From Bursaphelenchus xylophilus (taxonomy: Eukaryota; Nematoda; Chromadorea; Rhabditida; Aphelenchoididae): DNA of 64,000 bases. Below the pieces are notes generated by a model. It did not search any database. It worked only from the letters and a program-made list of their open reading frames with translations, and was not told the DNA's origin. The number at the start of each line of letters is the position of its first letter. The first letter of the stretch is position 1. This document shows positions 20,601 through 31,373 of this stretch, piece by piece. A program made the position numbers and the translations under genes. The DNA lies in assembly GCA_904066235.2 (NCBI GenBank), contig CAJFCV020000004.1, positions 682,001 through 746,000 on the forward strand. The letters are read 5' to 3'.

Positions 20601-20817
20601 GGGCCAATGCGCTAACTGAAAGTTTGCGGAAAAGTTAGCTGAAAATGGTGGGGCGCAGCTAGGAAAACAGAAAAAAAAAGAAAAAAAAAATCCGCAGCTC
20701 ACCGGAGCCAAGTTTCAGCTTGTTTTGAGCTGCGCCCAAGACGCGAGCTGCGCCCGTGAAAGTTCTCCGAGCTGCGCCCTATGATTTGCAGCAAACTTTC
20801 AGTTAGCGCATTGGCCC
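20601..20817. mobile_element. MITE, family 'GGGCCAATGCG', PIF/Harbinger-like
   Basis: TIRs GGGCCAATGCGCTAACTGAA and complement, with internal GAGCTGCGCCC repeats in both orientations. Flanking trinucleotides are CAG and TAG. Confidence 0.72.
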
Positions 20818-21068
20818 TAGGCCTTTTTATAGAGGACTCTGTGAGGCTCCAATCCTTTATATAGAGGACTTTGCGAGGCCCTAGGCCTTGTTATAGAGGA
20901 CTCTGCGAGGCCCCAGGTCTCTTTAAATAGGACTCTGCGAGGCCCTGGGCCTTGTTATAGAGGACTCTGCGAGCCCCAGGCCTTTTTATAGAAGACTCTG
21001 CGATGCCCCAGGCCTTTTTACAGAGGACTCTGCGAGGCCCCAGGCCTTTTTATAGAAGACTCTGCGAA
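20818..21068. repeat. Minisatellite, ~36-bp unit
   Basis: About seven units of AGGCC-TTTTTATAGAGGACTCTGCGAGGCCCC with small variations. Confidence 0.9.
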
Positions 21069-21694
21069 CCGCGCCCAACCTTTGTTGCTAGAATTAAGCA
21101 AAATAGACGTTGATCTAGCTGGTGAAGGATTAATATTATAAATAGGGCCCGAGACCCCTCGTCTAGACTGCCGGCATTTGGGGTTGAAAAAACGAAAGCA
21201 TTCCCCCTTTGAATGGCTGGGACGTCTGATACTTCCCGCATTTCCCGAGTTCCCTCTATTTGAACTACTCCGAATTTCGACGGAATTACGTTATTAATTT
21301 TAATAACCTTTCGACTTTGATTCTTTCAAACAAATTTCGCTTTGAATTGGGGTGATATTTCCGGTGAAAAATCAAAAAAACATCCAAAAATAAAAGTCCA
21401 ATTGTACGGTTTGGAATTTGAAACCAGAATTTCGAACGCTCTTCAAAGATCGAACATTGATTTTGAGACGAAAAAATATAGATTTTAACAACTTACCATA
21501 GCAATATTGTCTCCGTTTCAAGCCAGAAATGCACTCCAACAAATGCTCGCCAATGTGGTCGAAACAGGCTTTCCCTCGTTCTAATCGCATTATACACTTT
21601 TTACGTTTTGCTTTTGTTATTCTTTTTGCGTCGGAAATGGTGGCGTTGCGCAACGTCAAAGGGCAGTTATTACGTCAGGATTTATTGCAGACTG
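21069..21694. other. Intergenic sequence, no gene recognised
   Basis: Short ORFs such as RITKAKRKKCIMRLERGKAC on the minus strand (21372-21659) have no recognisable domain and no splice-site support. Confidence 0.35.
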
Positions 21695-21905
21695 GGGCCA
21701 ATGCGTTATCTGAAAGTTTGCTGAAAGTTAGCTGAAAATGGTTGGGCGCAGCTCGGAAAATTTGCATGGGCGCAGCTCGCGTCTTGGGCGCAGCTCGAAA
21801 ACAAGCAGAAACTTAGCTCCGGCGAGCTGCGAAACGTTGTTTTCCGAGCTGCGCCCTACCATTTTCAGCTAACTTTCAGCAAACTTTCAGATAGCGCATT
21901 GGCCC
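21695..21905. mobile_element. MITE, family 'GGGCCAATGCG', second copy
   Basis: Same TIRs as 20601-20817, with a perfect 3-bp target duplication CTG (21692-21694 and 21906-21908). A 3-bp CWG target site and GGGCC termini fit PIF/Harbinger. Confidence 0.78.
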
Positions 21906-22429
21906 CTGTTTGGGGAGTATTGCCCGAAAAGCGGGCTCCCGAGGGACAAGGGAAGTGTCAGTTTGTCGGGAAAATAATGAGCACTCTGTCGCATCGAAAG
22001 CCCCATGAGAAAATGAATTACAGAGTGTGGCAAAAAACGTGAAGGTAAGTTGGATGTTATAAAGGGTGACCCAAAAAATGGGCATTTTTCTTTTTTCGAT
22101 TTCTCTTGACTTTGAATGTTACTCGGAAAAAGATACATATGGTACGAAACCACTGTGTTATGTGTACATACTCATTGCAAAAATTGGCCACCAACTGCAA
22201 AAGTTGCCGACATATGGTTGCTTAAAGTTGCCGGGTCAGCGAAGTATTAGTTTGGCCCGTATCAACCGGTCAGCGAAAATATTCTGAAAACTGAAATGGG
22301 TATCACGAAGCAGGACAGCTGACAATTATAAAACGATTTTTCTTTCCACCGACTACGGTATTCGTGGTGGGATACACCGACTTCAAAATTTGTCCATTTT
22401 TTTCAATCACTCTGTAATTTACGGCGATG

Positions 22430-22605
22430 GCAGCGAAGAGACTTTGTTTTTGGAATATGTATTTTTAAGCGAAATTAACTTTTGCTTGTGAAACAACAAG
22501 ATTTCAAACTGCGAACTGAGGTCGCCACGACCTTTTGAAGTAGGAGCATTTTTGCTACAAAAACCAGTGTTTTTCGATTGATTTGCTATCGCAAGGTCCC
22601 CCAGT
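22430..22605. repeat. Dispersed repeat copy a
   Basis: About 170 bp similar to 23268-23437 (TTGGAATATGTATTTT, GAAACAACAAGATTTCAAA, CGACCTTTTGAAGTAGGAGC). Origin unknown. Confidence 0.8.
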
Positions 22606-22617
22606 ACGCCAAACATA

Positions 22618-23067
22618 CAGGGGAAGTACCTCAAGTGCGACGCTCAGATTTTTATGAAAATTGGTACAAATTTGGAATAATTTTTTTTAATATATATGCG
22701 AGAATCCTGGCTCGCGCTTTGCAGAAACAACCGAGATTTTTAGATCCAAAGCCGGCCAAAATTTAGGACTTTTTGCCGAATTTCGGCACAAAAAGTTTCA
22801 TGGCTATTTCTACCGTAAAGGATAATGTTCCTACAAAAAATCAAATTTTTTCCGCACAAAACTGCCAAAGTTATGGCCAAAAAGCGCTTTTCTCTCTGTC
22901 CGCTCTCCACGTCTGGCGTGCTCTCTCGGCGGCAAAAATCGTTCGATATCTCGGCGGCGCCCGCAAAGCGCGAGCTAAAACTTTCAGGAATTGATATTTA
23001 GCCCATACGCGACGTGTGTGCAAAATTTAAAGAAAGTCTGAGTGTCGCACTTGGAGTACTTCCCCTG
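22618..23067. mobile_element. TA-flanked MITE, 450 bp
   Basis: TIRs CAGGGGAAGTACCTCAAGTG and the near-complement ACTTGGAGTACTTCCCCTG, with TA at 22616-22617 and 23068-23069. The interior is shared with the dispersed repeat at 19.4-20.2 kb. Confidence 0.82.
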
Positions 23068-23267
23068 TAAGTGAAATCGATTATCATGAGTCTATTGCCG
23101 TTGTCTCCTATTTTAGCTGGGACTGTATAGTTGTAGGTTATTGGTGGTCAGGGGGAGTCAATGACTACTACTCTCGCAGGCAAGTTAGGGGCCTCACAAT
23201 CCTCGACCTACAGTTAGGTCTTGACAACAGGGTCTTACAAAAAACGTGAAGGCTATAATTTCCGGCG

Positions 23268-23437
23268 GAGGCGGCGCAAAGATTTCGCTTTTGGAATATG
23301 TATTTTAAAGGGAAATTAATTTTTGCTTATGAAACAACAAGATTTCAAAGTGCAAACTGAGGTCGCTACGACCTTTTGAAGTAGGAGCATTTTTACTACG
23401 AAAACCAATGTTTTTCGATTTATATGTTATTACAGGA
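23268..23437. repeat. Dispersed repeat copy b
   Basis: Second copy of 22430-22605 in the same orientation. Confidence 0.8.
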
Positions 23438-23757
23438 TCCACGGGCACATCAAATCAGGATTGACCCGAATAGACACTGCGGTATTAGTTTCTTACAGTT
23501 CGTCTTGGTTTTACATACAGAGAGGACAGAGAAAATATACAAAAAGTACTCTCTCGTCCCAAAATTTCCCCATTTCTTTCCCCGACAAAAAGATCCAATT
23601 CCGAGCAGTGACAAGATATTCGTATCGACAAACACACAGTAATACGTATGTAATCCTCGGCTCTCCGAGTATCTCGTATCTCGAATACCCAACATCACAT
23701 ATTCGTTGCACTCCCAAACCCCGTCCTGGCACCGGGTGCACGTGGGAAAGTGCGTGA

Positions 23758-26700
23758 AATTTCAAGTCGCTCGTCCGCTTCGAACGACACATTCCTATCT
23801 TTGTTATGGAAGAGAAAAATCGAACATTTAAGGTGCTGTTTCCGCACGAATTTCCGGCCGTCTCCAACACTTGCTCCAACTTTCCGCATCTGCGCAGCTC
23901 GCCGCGTTGCCCGTATCCGGGCCTGATTGTGGAGGTGGGTTGTTCGTCTGGAAAAGGGCAGTCTTTTTTTTTTTTTTTTTTATTGTAGGGGGAGCAAATG
24001 CACTTTTATGAAAATGCTAATATCAGTTTGATGGGAAAGTAATGAGCACTCTGTCACATCAAAAATCGCGTCGATTATTTTTCGTACAGTGCGGCGATCA
24101 AAACAAGATTTTGCGTGACGCTGCACTGTGCATTAAAACTTTTTCAAAATTTGGAATGCACAGTGCAAAAAGAAATTTTTTATCGTGCAAAGTGAACGGT
24201 GCGGAAAGTTCCTTATTCTGGCCACAAAAGGGTACTCCGCGAACTGCGCCCAAGCTTGGGCACTAAAGTTAGGAAAAAACGCTTTGATATAAGTTACAAT
24301 GAATTGCTATAACAGCTCTAAAGTTTTAAGGGTACCTACGAAGGCTATGACGACTCATTTAGTCCTATACGGAGGCAATAAGTTTAGTTCAGGACATGTT
24401 TCATCGTATAAAATGTAAAATCGCAGGCTGCAGCCGTTTTCGAAGGGTGGAACGTAAAAAAAGAAGGTACCTCACTAACTAAATCCACTGTCCGGGCATT
24501 GACAACGATGAATTGAGCGTGCACGCTAAATTTGGGCTAATTCTGACCAGTTTCCGCAAAGTTATAAGTTGTGGCCAGAATAGGGAACTTTTACCCACGG
24601 TGCTTGGAAATACGACATTTTCGACTTTTTCAGCCATTTTTTTGTTCGAAATCGCTAATAATCGGTCGTAACAGTTTGCCGGGAAAATAATGAGCACTCC
24701 GTCGCATGGAAAATCGCATTTCCGCCGAGAAAATAAATTGTGTCGCGACAAAAGCAAATTTCTTTTTATTACTTCAGCGACGCGATTGGCAATGCGCCAT
24801 AGTGCTCATTACTTCCCCGACGGACTGATAACCGCTTACCGGTCCGTTCGCAAAGCCGCTGGAGTGATTTGTTTTGCGTTGCACCGCGCAATATCTTGTT
24901 TTTTGCACCGTGAAACCCCCGACTTTATAAGTCCATCGGGAAAATATTCGCGCCATTGCCCATCATCGGCTTTGCAACGGCAAACTGGGGGTTTGGTGCG
25001 CGGCTGCGATTAGTACATTTTTTGATACTTCTCGGATGCAAAATGGTACGTTTTTTGCCACTGGATCAGGTCCGCCACTGTTAGTATCTCACTGGCGCCA
25101 ATCCCCACATCAAATACTTCTTTTGTTCGTACTAGTAAAGACACGGTAACGGACCTGATCCAGTGGCAAAAAACTGTGCTATTTTGCATCCGGGAAGCAT
25201 CAAAAAATGTGGCAAAATGTCTCCCTCTCCAACTAGAAAACTCTTTTTTGAAGGTCCTCTACAAAAGTACGGGCGCACTTTTGAAATCGGATTTTTTTCA
25301 CTTGGAGAGGGAGGTATTTTGCCACATTTTTTGATACTTCCCGGATGCAAAATGGTACGTTTTTGCCGCCGGATCAGGTCCGTCACTGTAGTAAATACTA
25401 GTCGCGGAAAAAAGTCCTGGGATTTTCTCGCGCCCCCCAAACTCCATCGCACTCCGAAAAGTTGATTTGTCGCGGGAAACGCGCGCGACAATAAGCCAAA
25501 ATCAACAAAATTGCACTGTGCAAATGCACTTTTCGGGTTCATGCACAGTGCAGAGTCGAAATCCCAGGACTTTTTTCCGCGACTAGTATGATTACCGCCG
25601 CTCCTTTAGATCCTCATCGCCATCGCCGACAGCATCAACGTGCCAATCGAGGAGGTTTTGGTGGAAGATGACGTGAATCAGGATGGGAATTTGGTCCTGG
25701 GGACTGTGGTAAGTTCGCTGTCGCCTCAATTTTATAATACATACATCGACAGGACGGAAACAACGTGTCGGGTCTGTTGCGCTACGTGCATGAAGGGATT
25801 GTGGATACGATCGCGTATCCGATTCAGAAGACGATCGTGCGCAGCCAGTACATGGACTTCTCGGAGGCCCTGTACCAGGTGTGGTTGGAAAATATTTATG
25901 CGATAATATATATTTATATTATACCAAGCTGTCGAGTGTTTTTTTCTGTACAGCTTTTTGAATATAAGTTTCTGAATCTTCACATAACATCTAAATATAC
26001 ATACATATCATTGCAGTCCGAGCTCAACATTCTTCGCCGTCGCGTCGACATATCCGAAGAGAGTCTGTGGTCGTTCTTCACGATCTACGACAAGCCCAGC
26101 TATGTTGTGATGGCCGTCATTCTTTCGCTGCAAGCCTTGTTCTATTTGATTAACGAATTTTGCGCCGAGGAGTTGCAGAGGATCGGGTTCCGACATATCC
26201 GGGCGATGAGGAGGCATTCTGAGGTATGTGGAGAGGGCAAAAAGTAATGGAAATTTTCTCGGTGTGATATTGAGTTGAGCCCGAACTTTCCCCTTTTTTT
26301 GAACATCCCCCCAATCCGAACTCTCCCCCTATTCTCAACTCTCTCCCAATTCGAACTCTCCCCTTTTTGAACACTCCCCTTCATTTTTTAAATTGAGAAA
26401 AATTAGGTGTGACATGTTATACCATTAAAAATTTTTTAAAAATTCATAGAATGAGGCGTGACATGTTATACGATTGAAAAATTATTTGAAATTGAGAAAA
26501 ATTAGACGTGACATGTTATACGATGAAAAATTTTTTCAACTTGAGAAAAATGAGGTGTGACATGTTATACGATGAAAAATTTTTCAAATTGAGAAAAATT
26601 AGGCGTGACATGTTATACGATTAAAAATTCATAAAATGAGGCGTGACATGTTATACGATTAAAAAATTATTTGAAATTGAGAAAAATTAGATGTGACATG

Positions 26701-29700
26701 TTATACGATCGAAAAATTAGGCGTGACATGTTATACGATTGAAAAATTTTTTCAAATTGAGAAAAATTAGATGTGGCATGTTATACGATGAAATTTTTTT
26801 TAAAGTAAGAAAAATTAGGTGTGACATGTTATACGATGAAAAAATTTTTCAAATTGAGAAAAATTAGGTGTAACATGTTATACGATGAAATTTTTTTTAA
26901 AGTGAGAAAAATTAGGTGTGACATGTTATACGATGAAAAAATTTTTCAAATTGAGAAAAATTAGGTGTGACATGTTATACGATGAAAAAATTTTTTAAAT
27001 TGAGGAAGATTAGGTGTGACATGGTATACGATGAAAAAATTTTTTTTAATTGAGAAAAATTAGATGTGACATGTTATACGATCGAAGTTTTTTTTCAAAT
27101 TGAGAAAAATTAGGTGTGACATGTTATACGATGAAATTTTTTTTAAAGTGAGAAAAATTAGGTGTGACATGTTATACGATGAAAAAATTTTTCAAATTGA
27201 GAAAAATTAGGTGTGACATGTTATACGATGAAAAAATTTTTTAAATTGAGGAAGATTAGGTGTGACATGGTATACGATGAAAAAATTTTTTTTAATTGAG
27301 AAAAATTAGATGTGACATGTTATACGATCGAAGTTTTTTTTCAAATTGAGAAAAATTAGGTGTGACATGTTATACGATGAAAATTTTTTTTTAATTGAGA
27401 AAAATTAGGTGTGACATGTTATACGACTGAAAATCTTAGTTCGTACTAGCCGTTCCAGAAAGTACGTAGACTTTGTTTGAGTTCATTTTTTTGGTCGTTT
27501 TTTCGGCTCTTTGGCGTGTGTGAAAATCGTCAGAAAAATGACTTTTTTGCGAATTTTGTCGTGAGAAGTTTTACGCTTGTTGCAGCCGTAGAGAATACCG
27601 TTTCCACAAATAAAATGCGATCATTTCGTACGTTCCTGGCCGCAAAGATGGTTGAATATCTTGACCGCCGCTGACAGGGATGAGCTTAAACGTTCAGCAA
27701 TTTATAAAGTACTTTCCTTGTGAGATGAATTTCAGTCGCTCTGGAACGCCGTAAAATTGCAACTGGGGATGCCAATCGAAGTGTCATGGCGCAGTTACGG
27801 AGGTAACCCCCGATTCCCCTCGAAAAATCTCGTTTTCAGCCAAATTCAACATGGTTTTCGTCTCCATCTTCCAAGGCGTCATATTGATGGGCGTTTATAG
27901 TAGTTGGATATTGACGCAAAAGTACGCCAACGACATCGTCAACGACTTGCAGACCAACAACGATCTGATTCGACAGGTCGCGGCGGGAAGGAGGTATTTC
28001 GCGGATGCGACCGGGAATCATTGGTTTTTTGAGGCCATAAATCACAGTACAATGTTCCCATATGCCGACTTGCGATTGGCGATGAGGAGTGAGTGGGATT
28101 TTGGCGGGTTTTAGAGGGATTTTTGAGTGTTTTCAGAATGATTTTTTGTCGGAAAATTTTTGAAAAAAGATAATTTTAGCCCTAAAATATCAGATTCTGC
28201 CCAATTTTTTCGTGGAAAAATGGCCGATTTTTTGTCGGAAAAATTTTGAAAAACGATAATTTTTGCCCTAAAATATCACATTCTAATCGATTTTTTCATT
28301 GAAAAATTCTAAAATTCGATTATTTTCCGACAGATTTTTTCAGTGAAAAATTTAGAAAAAAGATAATTTTAGGGCTAAAGTATCACTTTCTAATAGATTT
28401 TTTTTCGATGAAAAATTTCTAAAATTTTATTTTTTCAGAATGATTTTTTGTCGGAAAAATTTTGAAAAAAGATAATTTTAGCCCTAAAATATCACATTCT
28501 AATCGATTTTTCATTGAAAAATTCTAAAATTCGATTATTTTCCGACAGATTTTTTGTCGCAAAAATTTTTAAAAACAATAATTTTTGCCCTAAAATATCA
28601 GATTCTGACCATTTTTTTTTGAAAAATTCGAAAATTCCATTTTTTCAGACCGATTTTTTATCAGAAAAATTTAGAAAAAAGATGATTTTAGCAGGAATTA
28701 CCACTTTCTGACCAATTTTTTTCTTTGAAAAGTTCTAAAATTCCATTTTTTCCGACAGATTTTTATCAGAAAAATTTTGAAAAATGATAATTTTAGCCCT
28801 AAAATATCAGATAATTTAGAAAAAGATAATTTTGTCTCGAAATACCACTTTTTGACCGATTTTTCTTTGGAAATGCCCAACATTCGATTTTTTCTGACCA
28901 ATTTTTTGTCGGAAAATTTGAAAAAAAAAATATTTTCTCTCAAAATTCCCTTTTAAAAGCGATTTTCAGCACTTTCTCGAGGCTATATACAATTTTTACA
29001 CCGATTGTTTATCAGAAAAACTGCAAAAGCTTGCTTTCAGAGACCCCAATGGAGATTACTGGAAGCAGTAAGAATGCACTGGATCTGGCGTCGCACGGCT
29101 CCGCATTGGTCGCGATTATGGATGACGAGTTGGTGAGCCTCAGGGCGAAGAAGTATTGCAAGTAAGAGCTGTAACTTTTACCCCGAATTAAGAGTTTGTC
29201 GGGGAAAAACGAGCACTTTGTAGTAGCGAAAATCGCGCACAGTGCGGCGATCGAAGCAAAATTTTTCTTTTTACGGTCAATGAAATCGCTAAATAATCGG
29301 TGATATCAGTCCGTCGGGAAAATAATGAGCACTCTGTCGCAACGAAAATCGCATCGCCTCCAGGAACATGAAATTTGACGCGACAAAATCAAACTCCTTT
29401 TCACTTCGCGATCGACCCCGCAACATTATGCTCATTATTTTCCCAGCAGACTGATACAGTGAATTTGCCAACCGGATCCATTGGCAAAAAACGTATAATT
29501 TTGCATCCGGGAAGTATCAAAAATGTGGCAAAATGCCTCCCTCTCCAACTAAAAAAACCCCATTTTAACGGGCTCTCTCATAAAAAGAGCGGGCGCGCTT
29601 TTGAAATCGGAGTCTTTTTTTATTGTAATGGGAGGTATCTTGCCACATTTTTTGATGCTTCCCGGATCCAAAATGGCGTGTTTTTTGCCACTGGATCAAG

Positions 29701-30625
29701 TCCCTTGATCTTTTATTGTACAGTGAGGGATCTGATCCATTGGCAATGAACGGGTAATTTTGCCTCCGGGAAGTATCAAAAATGTGGCAGAATACCTCCC
29801 ATTATGATAAAAAAGACTCCGTTTTGAAAATTTCCCTCATAAAAAGAGCGGGCGCGCTTTTGAAATCGGAGCTTTTTTCACTTGGAGAGGGAGGTATTTT
29901 GCCACATTTTTGATACTTCCCGGATCTATAATGGTGCTTTTTTTGCCACTGTAATTGCGTCGCATCAAGATCAAATTTAAGTATCAAAAATGCAGCAAAA
30001 TACAGGGTGGGCCACTAAAACCTTCCGTCCTCTTATATTTGCAAAATACTGTTGTAAAAACTAATTTATTTAACAAGAAAGTATCAAAAATGCAGCAAAA
30101 TACTTCCTTCTCCAAGTGAAAAAACTCCGATTTCAAAAGCGGGCGCGCTCTTTTTATGAGGGAAATTTTCAAAACGGAGTCTTTTTTTGTTGTAATGGGA
30201 GGTATCTTGCCATATTTTTTGATGCTTCCCGGATCCATAATGGCACATTTTTTGCCACTGGATCAGGTCCACCACTGCTAGCATAATATTTGCAAAACTC
30301 TTTCAGCCTCATCCCCATGGACCATCCCATGGCGGTGGTGACGGCGCACCTCGTCTTCGCCAAGAACAACTCTCTGCTGCCGCTGATCGACGAAGCCATT
30401 CGAATCAATCAGCTGCAGTTCCAGCGGATCGTCCGCCGGTACCTCGACTACGGCTATCGGGTCCACAAAAGCTGTGTGAGCGATGGGATGCACACGAAGG
30501 CGCCGTATTTCGGGTTGTGTCTGGTGTGGTTGGCCTTAGTGGCGTGCGCATTCGGCCTGTTTCTCGCCGAATTGTCGACGTACTGGCTGTGCATGAAGGT
30601 GCAATTGTTGCGGAATACCAAATAA
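23758..30625 (+). CDS. Ionotropic glutamate receptor-like ligand-gated channel (IR family), 5' end uncertain
   Basis: Exons: ~23758-23934, 25610-25708, 25753-25878, 26017-26223, 27736-27802, 27840-28088, 29041-29161 and 30307-30625, with every junction in phase. The first recognised part (RTFKVLFPHEFP...CPYPGLIVE-ILIAIADSIN) is lobe S1 of a periplasmic-binding-protein-like ligand domain. SFFTIYDKPSYVVMAVILSL and following residues form M1. Exons five and six give a pore-loop region and M3 (FNMVFVSIFQGVILMGVYSS). S2 follows (GRRYFADATGNHWFF, HGSALVAIMDDELVSLRAKK), and M4 is PYFGLCLVWLALVACAFGLF. The M3 SYTANLAAF gate motif of classical iGluRs is absent, as in divergent IRs and nematode relatives. 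The signal peptide exon was not found; a TGA lies in frame just before 23758. Stop and AATAAA overlap. The role is probably chemosensory or synaptic. Introns carry MITEs and private minisatellites. Confidence 0.85.
24023..24290 (+). mobile_element. Truncated 'TCAGTCTGTCGGG' MITE end with palindromes
   Basis: Starts TCAGTTTGATGGGAAAGTAA. The inner part has ACAGTGCGGCGATCAAAAC, as in the copy near 29240, followed by two GCAC-N-GTGC units. The right end is not found. Confidence 0.5.
24671..24828. mobile_element. MITE, family 'TCAGTCTGTCGGG'
   Basis: ACAGTTTGCCGGGAAAATAA at the left and TTACTTCCCCGACGGACTGA at the right, TA on both sides, in the first large intron of the receptor gene. Confidence 0.8.
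25142..25388. mobile_element. MITE, family 'CGGACCTGATCCAGTGGC'
   Basis: Inverted ends GGACCTGATCCAGTGGCAAA / CCGGATCAGGTCC, with inner TTTTGCATCCGGGAAG inverted. A partial copy lies at about 25015-25082, and more copies are at 29.46-30.28 kb. Confidence 0.75.
25398..25586. mobile_element. TA-flanked MITE, family 'CTAGTCGCGGAAAAAAG'
   Basis: TIRs CTAGTCGCGGAAAAAAGTCC and complement, TA on both sides. The interior carries TTGCACTGTGCAAATGCAC and CATGCACAGTGCAGAGTCG. A second copy is at 43977-44170. Confidence 0.85.
26385..27430. repeat. ~50-bp minisatellite in receptor intron 4
   Basis: More than twenty units of TTGAGAAAAATTAGGTGTGA-CATGTTATACGATGAAAAA. Larger blocks of five units (about 26880-27110 and 27120-27350) are themselves duplicated. 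Confidence 0.93.
28110..28960. repeat. ~60-120-bp degenerate repeat in receptor intron 6
   Basis: Repeats of GATTTTTTGTCGGAAAAATT, AAAAGATAATTTTAGCCCT and AAAATATCACATTCTAATC. No palindrome motif. Confidence 0.85.
29306..29454. mobile_element. MITE, family 'TCAGTCTGTCGGG'
   Basis: TCAGTCCGTCGGGAAAATAA to TTATTTTCCCAGCAGACTGA, with TA at 29304-29305 and 29455-29456. The next MITE starts directly after the shared TA. Confidence 0.85.
29457..30285. mobile_element. Cluster of three 'GGACCTGATCC' MITE copies with an inserted mariner end
   Basis: Copies at about 29457-29705, 29721-29950 and 30080-30280 share GGGAGGTAT, TTGCCACATTTTTTGAT and CCGGATCCAAAATGG blocks in inverted order. Near 30004 ACAGGGTGGGCCACTAAAAC resembles one end of a mariner element. 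Confidence 0.65.
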
Positions 30626-31373
30626 AAACTGTAAAGGTTGTCACTACTTCGCGTGCGAATTTGCATATTCCCACGGAATGACCGACAAATTGGTATAAAA
30701 GGAAGAGAAATCGCCAATTATTATGATTATTTTGTGTTTGTTTTTCCCGGTTGGATGTTATAATAAATTGTATTGTCTATTTGTCTATTTGATTGGTCTA
30801 TGGTCAGCTCTGGTGAAGTTGGTTCCTCAAGTATTGTGAGTTCATTTGTGAAGTTGTTGCCTAGGGCATAATTAGTTGTATTGTCGTTTGTATAGTCGTT
30901 GTCGTTGTATTCGCATAGAGCTTGGGATCTTAGGTAGAACTAGATTAGGGACCCTTACTACTTGACCTATACCAAGGTCTTGACAAAATAAAAAAACGGT
31001 ATATTTCAAGTAAAAATAAAGAAATAATGGGTTTCAAATTACTTTTTATTCATCAAAAATACAGTAAATCCAGAAAAAAATGAAATTTTTAAATCCAAAA
31101 ATTTCAAAAAATGATGACAAATCGAAAAAAAATCAAAATTCAGAGCTTCTTTATTATCCCGTATTGGCTGATTTCGGCTGGAAAAAGACAGAAATGATAT
31201 TTACAAGGTAAAATACGACCATATAGAGTGACAATGCAAGAAAAAGACCGAGAAAACTCTCTTTGACGCGGAAAAAGAGCTGTAAAACGCAATTTGGACT
31301 AGAAAATGTATGGCAAATGGACTGGCAAAAAGTCTGCATACGAAATACAACTTTTTCAACCCCATGCAGTATC
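30626..31373. other. Region between the convergent 3' ends of the receptor and GPCR genes
   Basis: 3' untranslated sequence of both genes is expected here. AATAAA-like signals occur at 30621 and about 30762 on the plus strand. No other gene is seen. Confidence 0.45.

Noticed and set aside
22040..22420. Possible mariner fragment (AGGGTGACCCAAAAAATGGG)
   Set aside because: The left end resembles a Tc1/mariner terminus, but the candidate right end near 22400 matches only weakly and no clear TA-bounded pair was found.
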